From positions 310,001-374,000 of the forward strand of contig NZ_CP039887.1 of the NCBI RefSeq assembly GCF_005221305.1: a stretch of 64,000 bases of DNA, in the 5' to 3' direction. Numbering within the stretch: the first letter of the stretch is position 1; each line of letters opens with the position of its first letter. The notes under the pieces were generated by a model. That model saw nothing but the letters and a program-made list of their open reading frames with translations, was not told the DNA's origin and searched no databases. The stretch is from Neisseria subflava. GTDB lineage: Bacteria > Pseudomonadota > Gammaproteobacteria > Burkholderiales > Neisseriaceae. Below are positions 34,256 through 43,276 of this stretch, one piece after another. The position numbers were made by a program, and so were the translations under genes.

Positions 34256-35239
34256 TTACAGCAGATTTAATTGTCGCAATTCTTGTTGCACCTTATCCGC
34301 ATTCCAGTCATGCGATACGGCAAGGGTCATCAGCGCAGTGGCGGTTTCGAGGTTGCATTTGCCGCCGTTGATGATACCTGCCTGACGCAAAGCATCGCCT
34401 TGGGCATAGACTGCGGCGGCGCAACCTTGCGGCACTTGGCTGATGTTGAGCAGTAACTTGCCTTGTTGCGTAAAGGCTTGGACGGCTCGGACAAACGCAT
34501 CGTCGCTCGGCGCATTGCCGTGGCCGTAGCTTTGCAGTATTAGGGCTTGTGCGGAAAGGTGGGGCAGGCCGTCTGAAAGTTCTTGCGCGGCATAACCGGG
34601 AATCAGCGTGCGGACGGAAACTTTTGCTTCGGGGGATGGAAGACGCGGTTTGAGGCCGTCTGAATGTTGGGTCGGGGCGGTACGGATATTGTGCCAACCT
34701 TTGTTTTTCTCCCATTCGGCAAGCGCGCCAAAATGCAGGTTGTCAAAACCTGCGGCGGTTTCGGTGCTGACCTTGCTGCTGCCGACGGCTGGGAAGAGCT
34801 TGCCGTCAAAGGCAATCGCCACTTGTTTGAGTTTGAGCGAGAAGGCGGAAACGGAGATGGCAAGGTTGCGCGGCGCATCGCTGTTGGCAGCATCGTAAGG
34901 CCATTGCGAGCCGGTCAGGATAATAGGTTTGTCCAAACCTTGCAGCGAAAGGGCGAAGAGGTTGGCTGTGTACGCCATGGTATCCGTGCCGTGCAGCACC
35001 AAAATGCCGTCATAGTCAGGCAGTTTGGCGATAATAAGCTTCAACCAGTCGCGTTGGTTTTGCAGCGTTACTGCGGAAGAATCGATGAGCGGCTGGCAAA
35101 CGTGCCATTCGAAATCAAGGCCGTCTGAAAAGGGGGCAAGGGCCTTATCGACGAGGGCGGTGTCGGGACGCAGGCCGGCGCTGCTTTGGGTCATGCCGAT
35201 GGTGCCACCGGTGTAGAGGACGAAGATTTTTTGTTTCAT
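34256..35239 (-). CDS. ansA: L-asparaginase (type I, cytoplasmic)
   Basis: A 327-residue amidohydrolase producing aspartate and ammonia. The first catalytic Thr is in FVLYTGGTIGM (near 12) and the second in GILVLHGTDTMAYTA (near 85). There is no signal peptide, which fits the cytosolic type I enzyme. The coding sequence holds several uptake sequences that encode S-D-G-L stretches. It heads a probable two-gene unit with tatD and is separated from dedA by an uptake-sequence hairpin. Confidence 0.9.
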   Translation of the reverse strand: MKQKIFVLYTGGTIGMTQSSAGLRPDTALVDKALAPFSDGLDFEWHVCQPLIDSSAVTLQNQRDWLKLIIAKLPDYDGILVLHGTDTMAYTANLFALSLQGLDKPIILTGSQWPYDAANSDAPRNLAISVSAFSLKLKQVAIAFDGKLFPAVGSSKVSTETAAGFDNLHFGALAEWEKNKGWHNIRTAPTQHSDGLKPRLPSPEAKVSVRTLIPGYAAQELSDGLPHLSAQALILQSYGHGNAPSDDAFVRAVQAFTQQGKLLLNISQVPQGCAAAVYAQGDALRQAGIINGGKCNLETATALMTLAVSHDWNADKVQQELRQLNLL

Positions 35240-35260
35240 GGTGTTTCTGATGAATGATTG

Positions 35261-35297
35261 AGGCCGTCTGAAAGCAAGGAAGTGTTTCAGACGGCCT
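35261..35297 (-). terminator. Uptake-sequence hairpin after dedA
   Basis: AGGCCGTCTGAAA and its complement around an 11-base loop. It lies 9 bases past the dedA stop and 22 bases before the ansA start. Confidence 0.7.
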
Positions 35298-35305
35298 GGA
35301 ATGGT

Positions 35306-35968
35306 TTATTGATTGGTTTGTTTTTTGGCTTTTGCAGCGCGTTTTTCGTGTAATTTTTCACGGAAGAAGGTATGGCGGCGGTGTTTTCTCCACCAAATCC
35401 AGCCGACAATGACGGCACCGATGCCCAGTACCGCAAAGATACCGGATTGCAGGCTGTGCATTTTTTTCATCAGCCAGTCGGTATTGCGTGCGCCGTATTC
35501 GCCCAGATAAATCCAAACCGGAACGGAAATCAGCGCGGCCAAGCCATCCATCAGGATAAAGCGCAGGTAGGAAACCTTGCGGCTGATGCCGGCGGTTACG
35601 AAAACGGCGGTACGCAGGCCGGGCAGGAAACGGGCGACGAATAAAACCCAGTTGCCGTATTTGTCGAATTTTTCCTGTACTTGGGCGTAGCGTTTGGGCG
35701 TCATCACGCGCGCAATCGGTTTGAATTTAAGGATTTTTTGCCCCCAAATCCGGCCGGCCGCAAACATAAAGCCATCGCCCGCCAATACGCCGAGCATACC
35801 GACAAGAAACATAATATGAGGGTTGGTATAACCCAGGCCGGAAATCACGCCGCCGGTTACCAGTGTCAAATCTTCAGGAATCGGCACGCCAAAGCCGCAA
35901 ATAACCAAAACGAAAAACACGGCCGCATAGCCGTATTCAACGAAAAAAGATTCTAAAAATGCAAACAT
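35306..35968 (-). CDS. DedA family membrane protein
   Basis: A 220-residue inner-membrane protein. The DedA core is clear: FGVPIPEDLTLVTGGVISGLGY (near 26), GDGFMFAAGRIWGQ (near 65), the arginine-containing FVARFLPGLRTAVFVTAGISRK block (near 110) and a basic C-terminal tail KKHRRHTFFREKLHEKRAAKAKK. DedA proteins are implicated in undecaprenyl-phosphate or phospholipid movement and membrane homeostasis. It is upstream of ansA on the same strand. Confidence 0.88.
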   Translation of the reverse strand: MFAFLESFFVEYGYAAVFFVLVICGFGVPIPEDLTLVTGGVISGLGYTNPHIMFLVGMLGVLAGDGFMFAAGRIWGQKILKFKPIARVMTPKRYAQVQEKFDKYGNWVLFVARFLPGLRTAVFVTAGISRKVSYLRFILMDGLAALISVPVWIYLGEYGARNTDWLMKKMHSLQSGIFAVLGIGAVIVGWIWWRKHRRHTFFREKLHEKRAAKAKKQTNQ

Positions 35969-36217
35969 GGCCGCTGTCCCACGATAGATATTGATTGATG
36001 ACTGGATTAAGTTGAAATTTTACCAAAGATAAGGCCGTCTGAAAGCAATCACAAGCAGATATTGTTTAAATTTGACGGTAGTTTGCAAAAAATCTCGAAA
36101 TTCGGACGTGGAAAGTTGGGATTTGAACAGATTTGGCAGGTACAATAGCCGCTGGTTTATCTTTCAAACCCGAAATGGCAGTCTGTTTTCAGACGGCCTG
36201 TTCAGGAAAATGAAATC

Positions 36218-37696
36218 ATGAAATACAGAGATTTGCGAGAATTTATCGCCGGATTGGAAGCTGATGGCAAACTCAAGCGCATTCAGCATCCCGTTTCCCC
36301 GCATTTGGAAATGACTGAAATCGCCGACCGTGTGCTGCGCGCCGAAGGGCCGGCGTTGCTGTTTGAAAACCCGATTAAGCCTGACGGTACGCGTTACGAT
36401 TATCCCGTGTTGGCAAACCTGTTCGGCACGCCCGAACGTGTGGCGATGGGCATGGGTGCGGACAGCGTGTCCAAGCTACGCGAAATCGGGCAGACGCTGG
36501 CGTATTTGAAAGAACCCGAACCGCCCAAAGGCATCAAAGACGCGTTTTCCAAACTGCCGCTGCTGAAAGACATTTGGAGCATGGCACCGAACGTGGTGAA
36601 AAACGCGCCGTGTCAGGAAATCGTGTGGGAAGGTGAAGACGTTGATTTGTATAAACTCCCGATTCAACATTGCTGGCCGGAAGACGTTGCGCCGCTGGTA
36701 ACGTGGGGCTTGACCGTCACGCGCGGTCCGCACAAAAAACGCCAAAACTTAGGCATTTACCGCCAACAACTAATCGGCAAAAACAAGCTGATTATGCGTT
36801 GGCTGTCGCATCGCGGCGGCGCGCTGGATTATCAGGAATTCCGCAAACTCAATCCCAATACGCCGTATCCCGTCGCCGTCGTGCTTGGCTGCGACCCCGC
36901 CACCATTTTAGGCGCGGTAACGCCCGTTCCCGATACCTTGAGCGAATACCAGTTTGCCGGACTGCTGCGCGGTTCGCGGACGGAACTGGTGAAATGTATC
37001 GGCAACGATTTACAAGTGCCTGCCCGTGCCGAAATCGTACTGGAAGGCGTCATCCATCCGAACGAAACTGCGTTGGAAGGCCCATACGGCGACCACACGG
37101 GCTATTACAACGAGCAAGACCATTTCCCCGTGTTTACGGTCGAGCGCATCACCATGCACGAAAACCCGATTTACCATTCCACCTACACAGGCAAACCGCC
37201 CGATGAACCCGCCGTTTTGGGTGTGGCGTTGAACGAAGTGTTCGTACCGCTTTTGCAAAAGCAGTTCCCCGAAATCACCGATTTCTACCTGCCGCCCGAA
37301 GGCTGCTCCTACCGCATGGCGGTGGTCAGCATGAAAAAACAGTACGCCGGCCACGCCAAGCGCGTGATGATGGGTTGCTGGTCGTTCCTGCGCCAATTTA
37401 TGTACACCAAATTCATCATCGTGGTCGATGACGATGTGAACGTGCGCGACTGGAAAGAAGTCATCTGGGCCGTAACCACGCGCATGGACCCCGTGCGCGA
37501 CACCGTTTTGGTGGAAAACACGCCCATCGACTATCTCGACTTCGCCAGCCCGGTCAGCGGACTCGGCGGCAAAATGGGTTTGGATGCGACCAACAAATGG
37601 CCGGGTGAAACCGACCGCGAATGGGGTCGTGTGATCAAAAAAGACCCTGCCGTTACAGCTAAAATCGATGAGATTTGGGAGCGTTTGGGTTTGTAG
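36218..37696 (+). CDS. ubiD: UbiD prenylated-flavin decarboxylase (3-octaprenyl-4-hydroxybenzoate carboxy-lyase)
   Basis: A 492-residue enzyme of ubiquinone synthesis, close to the E. coli length (497). It begins MKYRDLREFIAGLEADGKLKRI-like and has the flavin/metal-binding motifs NLGIYRQQLIGKN (near 170), HRGGALDYQEF (near 200) and the catalytic ExP.GDHTGYY region (LEGPYGDHTGYYN, near 286). It depends on prenyl-FMN made by UbiX. A TACAAT -10 lies at 36141-36146 and one uptake sequence lies in the leader. The stop codon abuts a small broken membrane-protein gene. Confidence 0.95.
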   Translation: MKYRDLREFIAGLEADGKLKRIQHPVSPHLEMTEIADRVLRAEGPALLFENPIKPDGTRYDYPVLANLFGTPERVAMGMGADSVSKLREIGQTLAYLKEPEPPKGIKDAFSKLPLLKDIWSMAPNVVKNAPCQEIVWEGEDVDLYKLPIQHCWPEDVAPLVTWGLTVTRGPHKKRQNLGIYRQQLIGKNKLIMRWLSHRGGALDYQEFRKLNPNTPYPVAVVLGCDPATILGAVTPVPDTLSEYQFAGLLRGSRTELVKCIGNDLQVPARAEIVLEGVIHPNETALEGPYGDHTGYYNEQDHFPVFTVERITMHENPIYHSTYTGKPPDEPAVLGVALNEVFVPLLQKQFPEITDFYLPPEGCSYRMAVVSMKKQYAGHAKRVMMGCWSFLRQFMYTKFIIVVDDDVNVRDWKEVIWAVTTRMDPVRDTVLVENTPIDYLDFASPVSGLGGKMGLDATNKWPGETDREWGRVIKKDPAVTAKIDEIWERLGL

Positions 37697-37885
37697 ATGT
37701 CAGATTTATTGGAATTTCTACTTCAAATATTGATGGAAATGATTGGGTCTATGTTTGAGGGTATGGTAGAAATATTGAGGCTCGATTGGAGAAAAAGAAA
37801 ACTCTCCAAAAAAAGCTTGATAATGTTGGCGATATGATTTGCCATCATTGTTGCACTGATTGTGTATATGGTCATTCCTCAGTAA
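37697..37885 (+). pseudogene. Small tail-anchored membrane protein with in-frame stop
   Basis: The ATG follows the ubiD stop with no gap. The first 46 codons give MSDLLEFLLQILMEM... then a basic WRKRKLSKKS stretch and LIMLAI, then TGA at 37835-37837. The same frame continues for 15 codons (FAIIVALIVYMVIPQ) to TAA. Joined, LIMLAI-x-FAIIVALIVYMVIP would be one uninterrupted membrane helix, so a single nonsense change seems to have cut a 62-residue protein. Alternatively a real 46-residue peptide ends at TGA. I do not recognise a family. Confidence 0.5.
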
Positions 37886-37913
37886 ACATCTTATTCTGAC
37901 AAGGCATCTGTTA

Positions 37914-37952
37914 AAAGGCCGTCTGAAACTTTTGGGGTTTCAGACGGCCTTT
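37914..37952. terminator. Uptake-sequence terminator between ubiD region and asmA
   Basis: AAAGGCCGTCTGAAA and its complement around a 9-base loop; it serves both converging sides. Confidence 0.8.
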
Positions 37953-37963
37953 GATTTGAAAAC

Positions 37964-40057
37964 CTAGCGCGGTTTGAGCCACTTCCATTGTTCTTGTATG
38001 GTTTCTTGCAGGGCTTTTTGTTTTTCTGCAGGCGTGTTCATACCATTGGTCAAGCGGCTGTAATCAAGGGTAATGGAAGGGTTTTGTACGGTTCCGCCGA
38101 TTTTTAGGGGAATCGGTTTGTTTTTAGGTTGCAGAACGTTGCTGATAAGCAGGTTTTCCGATAGCTTTTGGGTATTCAAATCGGTATAGCCGCTGCTGAC
38201 AACGTGCAGACTGTCGGAAAACAGTTCGGTGTTGATGTGATGGCTGATGCCTTTCTCGATTTCGCTATTGAGGGTGAAATGATGGAAAGGGGTTTTGAGG
38301 TTGCTGTTGTCGATTTTTTCCGAAGAGATGCCGTTTTTCAGAATGCTGTCCATATCAATGCCGTGCCATGCACCGTTGGTAATATCGAGGAGCAGGCTGC
38401 CGTTTAGGGCTTGTATCATTTGGGCGCGGTTGTTGCCGGTGGTTTTAATGTCGATAACGGCGTCGCCGCTGCCGCTGAAGCTGTGGAAACCGAACAGGTC
38501 TTGCAGCAGCGGTTGAATCTGTATGCCTTTTGCGTTTTGCTGAAGGTGGTAGGAGGCAGGTTGCGTCGCTGCAATACTCAGGCCGCCCTCGGTTTTGCCG
38601 CCATAAAGCCCGGCTTTGAAACGGTGCAGGGCGATATGTTCTTTATCGGCGGTAAGCAGGAATTCGATGTTTTCTAATTGCAGGCCGGCAGTTTGAATGC
38701 TGCCGATTTGGAGGTTGGCCTCAATGTCGGGCAACCAGGATTTGGCCAGCAGGGAAGGAAGGTTTAGTGATGGCTGGGTTTTCAGATCTTCCAAGTAAGG
38801 AGTCAGATTGAGTTTTTGTAAGGCGATACCGGCGTCAAGGTGCGGACGAGGTTGGGCATCGCGTTGGTATTTAAAGGCCAAGGCGAGGGCTTGTCTGTCA
38901 AATGCGCCTTTCAGACGGCCTTCCCATGTATTGAGGCTGAAATTGGCCTGTCCTTCGAGTGTACTGATAAATCGGGGGCGGGGAAGACGGTTGATGGTGT
39001 CTTGCAGGGTGCTGAGGTGCAGTTTGGGTGCATCGATGCCTTTGCCTTTTTGCCAAACCAACGGGCTGGAAAAGGTAAAGTTGGTTTGGAGGCGGTCGTT
39101 TTTATGGCTGCCTTTGAGTTCAAAATTGGCGGCGGTCAAAACGGTTGGATAGAGGTTGGCTTTGTCCAGTTTGAATGAACCGTCCCATTGGTTGTTTTCA
39201 CTGCCGGCGGTCAATGCGCCGTTGAGTGTGTTGAGGTGCAAATAACCGTTTTTGAATTGCAAGAGGGGCGAACGTGCGTTGATATGCAAGTTTTGATAGT
39301 CGCTTTCGGCTTGCAGATTGAAGTCGCGGAAAAGGGCGGTTTGGTTTTGCCAATTAAGGCTGCCTGCGATTTGGGCATCCAGCTTGTTTTTGAGCAATAC
39401 GGTTTGCAGGTTTAATTTGAGGGCGGGAACGCTCCAGCCGGCATCATCTTGTACAAGATGTCCAATGCCTTGCCAACTGATGGGGTTGCCTATGTTTTGC
39501 AGTGTGCCGCTGATATCGAATGGACGGCCGTCTGAATCGGCTCTGCGCAGGGAAAATTGCAGATCGTTTAAGACAATATCTTGCTCTTTATTGTGATAGC
39601 GTATGCTGCCGCTATTGATGATGATGCGGTTGAGCTGGAAGCTTTCTTTTGATGCATGGTTTTGTTGCAGGCAGGCAGGCAGGTGGTTTTTGGGACCCAG
39701 CGTCAGCGACGGATTGGAAAGAATCCATTTTTCAAGAATGGGGGCGTCTGACCATAGGCTGCTCCAGCCAAAGCCCATTTTGGACTCGGCAATGTTCAGC
39801 GTCGGCGTATCGGGTTCGGAAGATGAAAGGCTGAGGTCTTTTAAAATAAGCGTAGGGCGCGGCAGCCATTTTCTGCTGATATTGGCGTTGTATTTGACTT
39901 GGCAGCCATGGGCGGAAAAGTTTTTCTGTATGAATGCGTCGATGTTTTCTGTATTGAATATGCGGAACATTAAGGCACTCAATACCGCTGCAAGGCATAA
40001 AAGCACGGCGATGCTGAAAACCAGGGTTTTCAGCCAAAATTTTCCTGAGTGCAACAT
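37964..40057 (-). CDS. AsmA-family protein
   Basis: A 697-residue envelope protein with one N-terminal membrane helix (FWLKTLVFSIAVLLCLAAVLSALMF) and a long periplasmic beta-rich body. The early KYNANISRKWLPRPTLILKDL segment and the C-terminal FSGSGDAVIDIKTTGNNRAQMIQALNGSL block match AsmA, a bridge-like protein family linked to phospholipid transport and outer-membrane assembly. The ATG at 40057 is preferred over a TTG fifteen bases upstream. It is a single-gene unit downstream of rpsO on the same strand. Confidence 0.85.
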   Translation of the reverse strand: MLHSGKFWLKTLVFSIAVLLCLAAVLSALMFRIFNTENIDAFIQKNFSAHGCQVKYNANISRKWLPRPTLILKDLSLSSSEPDTPTLNIAESKMGFGWSSLWSDAPILEKWILSNPSLTLGPKNHLPACLQQNHASKESFQLNRIIINSGSIRYHNKEQDIVLNDLQFSLRRADSDGRPFDISGTLQNIGNPISWQGIGHLVQDDAGWSVPALKLNLQTVLLKNKLDAQIAGSLNWQNQTALFRDFNLQAESDYQNLHINARSPLLQFKNGYLHLNTLNGALTAGSENNQWDGSFKLDKANLYPTVLTAANFELKGSHKNDRLQTNFTFSSPLVWQKGKGIDAPKLHLSTLQDTINRLPRPRFISTLEGQANFSLNTWEGRLKGAFDRQALALAFKYQRDAQPRPHLDAGIALQKLNLTPYLEDLKTQPSLNLPSLLAKSWLPDIEANLQIGSIQTAGLQLENIEFLLTADKEHIALHRFKAGLYGGKTEGGLSIAATQPASYHLQQNAKGIQIQPLLQDLFGFHSFSGSGDAVIDIKTTGNNRAQMIQALNGSLLLDITNGAWHGIDMDSILKNGISSEKIDNSNLKTPFHHFTLNSEIEKGISHHINTELFSDSLHVVSSGYTDLNTQKLSENLLISNVLQPKNKPIPLKIGGTVQNPSITLDYSRLTNGMNTPAEKQKALQETIQEQWKWLKPR

Positions 40058-40198
40058 GGAATGAACAGACAATTCAGATTCTCGCTTTGATGGGAGCTTT
40101 AAGGAGTGATTGGAAGTTTAAGCCTTGCTGTTTAAGCGTGTGGAAGTATAACACAGAGCGTGGGCCTGTGTTTCAGACGGCATCGGTATGTCAATAAA

Positions 40199-40221
40199 AA
40201 ACACCGCCCGAAGGCGGTGTT
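40199..40221 (-). terminator. Rho-independent terminator after rpsO
   Basis: On the minus strand AACACCGCC-TTCG-GGCGGTGTT is followed by a T-run. It is a compact stem with a stable tetraloop, 15 bases past the rpsO stop, and has no uptake sequence. Confidence 0.9.
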
Positions 40222-40235
40222 GATTTAAGCATAAA

Positions 40236-40505
40236 TTATTTACGCAGACCCAGGCGGGTAATCAGTGTACGGTAAGTATCAGGCTGAGTACGACGCAGGT
40301 AAGACAACAGGCGACGACGTTGGCTAACCATTTTCAACAGGCCGCGACGGCTGTGGTGGTCTTTAGGGTTGGCTTTGAAGTGAGGAGTCAGGTCGTTGAT
40401 GCGGAAAGTCAACAGAGCGACTTGTACTTCAGAAGAGCCGGTATCGCCTTCTTTGCGTTGGAAATCTTTAACAATTTGTGCTTTTTGTTCTACGGTCAAT
40501 GCCAT
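40236..40505 (-). CDS. rpsO: 30S ribosomal protein S15
   Basis: An 89-residue protein of the small subunit that binds 16S rRNA. The signature region HFKANPKDHHSRRGLLKMVSQRRRLLSYLRR (near 38-68) and the start MALTVEQKAQIV are textbook. The ATG at 40505 is chosen by length and family start; the ORF extends 24 codons upstream without conservation. In enterics pnp follows rpsO; here it does not. Confidence 0.98.
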   Translation of the reverse strand: MALTVEQKAQIVKDFQRKEGDTGSSEVQVALLTFRINDLTPHFKANPKDHHSRRGLLKMVSQRRRLLSYLRRTQPDTYRTLITRLGLRK

Positions 40506-40664
40506 GATGGATAACTCCGAAAATAAAAGAACCTTTTCAGGTTCGGACAAGTTTGCCAAGCCGAACGACCTAAGCAAACTCCTAAGTGCCTTTTTATAAG
40601 GACGTGCGGATTATGCCACAATTTGTCTTGGTATGCCACATCTTTTCAGACGGCCAAAAAAAGC

Positions 40665-40686
40665 GGCGATACCTTTCAGTACCGCC
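40665..40686 (-). terminator. Rho-independent terminator after the NirV-like gene
   Basis: On the minus strand GGCGGTAC pairs with GTATCGCC around TGAAAG and runs into a seven-T tract. It lies 30 bases past the gene. Confidence 0.7.
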
Positions 40687-40715
40687 AAAGCTGCTTTGGT
40701 GATAAAAACTAAACT

Positions 40716-41471
40716 TTATTTGCTCGCGCAACGGAAGCCCAAGTTATTTAAAACATATTTGGATTGCAGGCTGGTGCGGATGCCGTAGCGTAAGAATGCC
40801 GCATAGTTGGACGGATCGCTTGAGCCCACGGATGCGCCGCTACAGAACATTTGTGTGTTGGACGAGCCGGCAGAGAGTTGGCTGCTGTTGAAGTCTTCAG
40901 TCCATTCCCAAATCAGGCCGTGCATATCGTATACGCCCCAATAGTTGGGTTTGTTTTTACCGATGTCGTGCAGACCGTTGCGACCGCCGTCTGCATACCA
41001 GTCTAAGATGGTGCGGTTGTAGCCAGGCTCGGAAGAGCCGTCTTTTTGAGTGGCAGAAGCCAAGCCTGCAAATTCCCATTCGTCAATAGTTGGCAGACGT
41101 TTACCTTTGGAAACGCAGTAGGCATTTGCGGCAAACCATGAAACATTGGTTACCGGATGTTTGAGTTCGCTGGCTTTAGGTGCAAAACTGTTGCTGCCGT
41201 TTTTCACCCAATGTTTCAGGTAAGCTTTTTCAGCATGTTTGGAATTGATTTTACCTTTTTGCCATTGCGGATGTGTGTTCACAAATTCGGCAAATTCGGC
41301 ATTGGTAACCGGATATTTGTCAAGCTGGAAGGGTTTGACTTTAATAAGGGAAGTTTCTTTTTTGAGATAGAGAGGACGATAGCTGCCTCCTTCGATTTTT
41401 ACCATTTCGGCCGCCGCTGCACTGCCGCTTGCGACAAGGGTAAATAGGGCGATGAGTGGTATGAGTTTCAT
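40716..41471 (-). CDS. nirV: NirV-like SUMF1/FGE-domain protein
   Basis: A 251-residue secreted protein: a signal peptide (LIALFTLVASGSAAAAEM) followed by a formylglycine-generating-enzyme-type (SUMF1) fold. Blocks seen are VKPFQLDKYPVTNAEFAEFV (near 45), HPVTNVSWFAANAYCVSKGKRLPTIDEWEFA (near 105), MHGLIWEWTEDF (near 183) and the closing LGFRCASK. Active-site cysteines of true FGE enzymes are not evident. It follows the nitrite reductase gene on the same strand with a 268-bp gap; a gene of this family (nirV) follows nirK in several bacteria, so a role in AniA maturation or stability is a reasonable guess. Confidence 0.72.
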   Translation of the reverse strand: MKLIPLIALFTLVASGSAAAAEMVKIEGGSYRPLYLKKETSLIKVKPFQLDKYPVTNAEFAEFVNTHPQWQKGKINSKHAEKAYLKHWVKNGSNSFAPKASELKHPVTNVSWFAANAYCVSKGKRLPTIDEWEFAGLASATQKDGSSEPGYNRTILDWYADGGRNGLHDIGKNKPNYWGVYDMHGLIWEWTEDFNSSQLSAGSSNTQMFCSGASVGSSDPSNYAAFLRYGIRTSLQSKYVLNNLGFRCASK

Positions 41472-41601
41472 AACGGGCTTTCTAATCTGAATACGGGGAT
41501 TATTAGGCTTTGATTATATAGCGAAACCGGATAAAAATCCTGAGAAGCCTTCTGATTATTGTGCTTTTGGCTTGTCGGGTTCGTGAATGCTTGAAACCGG
41601 T

Positions 41602-41711
41602 TTTCCAGACGACCTTCGATGCTTGAGAGGTCGTCTGAAAAACCAATCTTTTGATTGGTCGTGGAAGAAAGCCACTGTTGTCCTTGCATCAGCCGGAACA
41701 GCAGTGGCTTT
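41602..41711 (-). terminator. Cluster of hairpins after aniA
   Basis: Three stems lie here: AGGTCGTCTGAA-type uptake arms (41602-41615 with 41628-41641), CCAATC-TTTT-GATTGG (41643-41658) and AAAGCCACTG/CAGTGGCTTT (41668-41677 with 41702-41711). The last is nearest the aniA stop and is the likely terminator; partial read-through into the NirV-like gene is possible. Confidence 0.6.
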
Positions 41712-41739
41712 TTTCTGTTTCTATGCCGAGATGACTGGA

Positions 41740-42921
41740 TTAGTAGCCGCCTTTATCTGCAGATGCTGCGGAAGCAGGCGCTGCTGCGGAAGCAGCTGCT
41801 GGAGCAGAAGCGGCAGCACCGGCAGGTTGGTAAACGGTGTCGCTCAGTTTTTTGGTCATGATTTCAGGGTTTTCATCACCTTCAACTTTCAATTGACCCA
41901 AAGCACCTTTGTTGAACGCACGGAAGATAGAGTGGTCAACCAAAGTATAGCTGCCCGGGATGTCGGCTTTAAATTCGATAATCGCTGCACCACCGGCAGG
42001 AATCAGGGTACTTTGTACGTTTTCGTTGATCAGTTTGCCAGCTTCTACGTAAACTTTGTCGAAGATCTCACCGATAACGTGGAAGGAAGATACCAAGTTA
42101 GGACCACCGTTACCAACGTACATACGAACGGTTTCACCAGCTTTAGCTTTCAGAGCGTTGTCGCCGGCGATAGAGCCTACGTGACCGTTGAATACAACGT
42201 ATTCAGGTTGTTCAGCAATCGCTTTATCCATATCGAAAGGTTGCAGGCCTTGAGCGCCTTTTTTACCTTTAGTATAGAAGTCGCCTTGTACGATGTAGAA
42301 CTCTTTATCTACTTTAGGCAGGCCTTCTTTAGGTTCAACCAAGATCAAACCGTACATACCGTTGGCGATGTGCATACCTACAGGAGCAACGGCACAGTGG
42401 TAGATGTACAAACCAGCTTGCAGTGCTTTAAAGCTGAAGGTAGAAGTGTGGCCAGGAGCAGTAAAGGTAGCTTCTGCACCACCGCCTTGACCGGTTGCAG
42501 CGTGGAAGTCAACGTTGTGAGGAACGGTAGAAGAAGGATTGTTAGAGAATTCAACTTCTACGGTATCGCCTTCGCGTACACGAATCATTTGGCCCGGAAC
42601 GTCGCCGTTGAATGTCCAGTAGTGGTATTCAACACCGTCTTCCATGGTCATGGTTTTTTCGACGGTTTCCATTTTAACGCGTACTTTAGCCGGATGATCG
42701 CGATCAGTTGGAGGTGGAACTTCCGGAGCGTGAGTTACGATAGCATCGATCACAGGCAGTTCTGAAGAAGGAGTCTCGGCAGCAGCTTGTGAGTTGGAAG
42801 CGGCAGGAGCTTCAGCAGAAGCGGTAGCAGCTGGAGTTTCAGCAGGTTTAGCAGCTTGCTCGCCGCATGCGGCCAGTGCAAATACAGAAGCGATAAGTGC
42901 GGCTAAGGTTTGGCGTTTCAT
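41740..42921 (-). CDS. aniA: Copper nitrite reductase AniA (NirK), outer-membrane lipoprotein
   Basis: A 393-residue enzyme reducing nitrite to NO on the cell surface. The lipobox is FALAACGE (cysteine at 19), followed by an Ala/Pro/Glu-rich linker. Two cupredoxin domains carry the type 1/type 2 copper ligands in PHNVDFHAATGQGGG (near 133), GLYIYHCAVAPVGMHIANGMYG (near 168) and SSFHVIGEIFDKV (near 279). A second low-complexity tail (ASAPAAASAAAPAS) closes the protein, as in other neisserial AniA. It is divergent from norB with FNR, NarP and NsrR-like sites between. Confidence 0.96.
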   Translation of the reverse strand: MKRQTLAALIASVFALAACGEQAAKPAETPAATASAEAPAASNSQAAAETPSSELPVIDAIVTHAPEVPPPTDRDHPAKVRVKMETVEKTMTMEDGVEYHYWTFNGDVPGQMIRVREGDTVEVEFSNNPSSTVPHNVDFHAATGQGGGAEATFTAPGHTSTFSFKALQAGLYIYHCAVAPVGMHIANGMYGLILVEPKEGLPKVDKEFYIVQGDFYTKGKKGAQGLQPFDMDKAIAEQPEYVVFNGHVGSIAGDNALKAKAGETVRMYVGNGGPNLVSSFHVIGEIFDKVYVEAGKLINENVQSTLIPAGGAAIIEFKADIPGSYTLVDHSIFRAFNKGALGQLKVEGDENPEIMTKKLSDTVYQPAGAAASAPAAASAAAPASAASADKGGY

Positions 42922-42985
42922 GTTTAAAGTTTCCTTATAGTAAGAAAAGTAAGAATCCTGATAGGATGGTTTGAAATTTTGTATG

Positions 42986-43027
42986 ATTATGTAGGCGCTT
43001 GTTTGGTCATATTTTGATGTAAATCAA
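42986..43027 (-). promoter_or_regulatory. aniA promoter with FNR box
   Basis: TTGAT-GTAA-ATCAA (43014-43027) is a perfect FNR box, and CATAAT (42986-42991, minus strand) is a fitting -10. The FNR centre would be near -41.5 from a start at about 42979. This is the class II arrangement expected for oxygen-limited activation of aniA. Confidence 0.85.
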
Positions 43028-43062
43028 ATTGTTCAGGGAATATGAATCTTTTAATCCCTAAA

Positions 43063-43078
43063 TACTCCTTTAGAAGTA
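43063..43078. promoter_or_regulatory. NarP/NarL 7-2-7 site upstream of aniA
   Basis: TACTCCT-TT-AGAAGTA fits the NarL/NarP inverted heptamer pattern TACYYMT-N2-AKRRGTA exactly. Its centre lies about 91 bp upstream of the predicted aniA start. In Neisseria NarQ/NarP activates aniA in response to nitrite. Confidence 0.75.
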
Positions 43079-43243
43079 TAAAAAAATACATCGAAAAGTT
43101 TATTTTTGTGTGAAAATGTTAGCGAAAACTTAACACAAATACGATAAAGGAGGGTTTGTATAGGAAAATGGGAATCAATATCATATAAGTTAATGGTTTT
43201 AAAGGAATATTATTGACAAAATATTTCTTTACTTATTAAACCG

Positions 43244-43276
43244 TGATACAATCTTTAACATTCATATTTGATGAAT
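43244..43276 (+). promoter_or_regulatory. norB promoter with overlapping NsrR-like palindrome
   Basis: An extended -10 TGATACAAT (43244-43252) is followed by ATTCAT-ATTTG-ATGAAT (43260-43276) over the expected transcription start. A palindrome here suits a repressor; NsrR is the known NO-responsive repressor of norB, but the match to its consensus is only partial. Confidence 0.5.

Noticed and set aside
41587..42765. 392-codon open frame opposite aniA
   Set aside because: Antisense shadow produced by codon bias in aniA; no start context.
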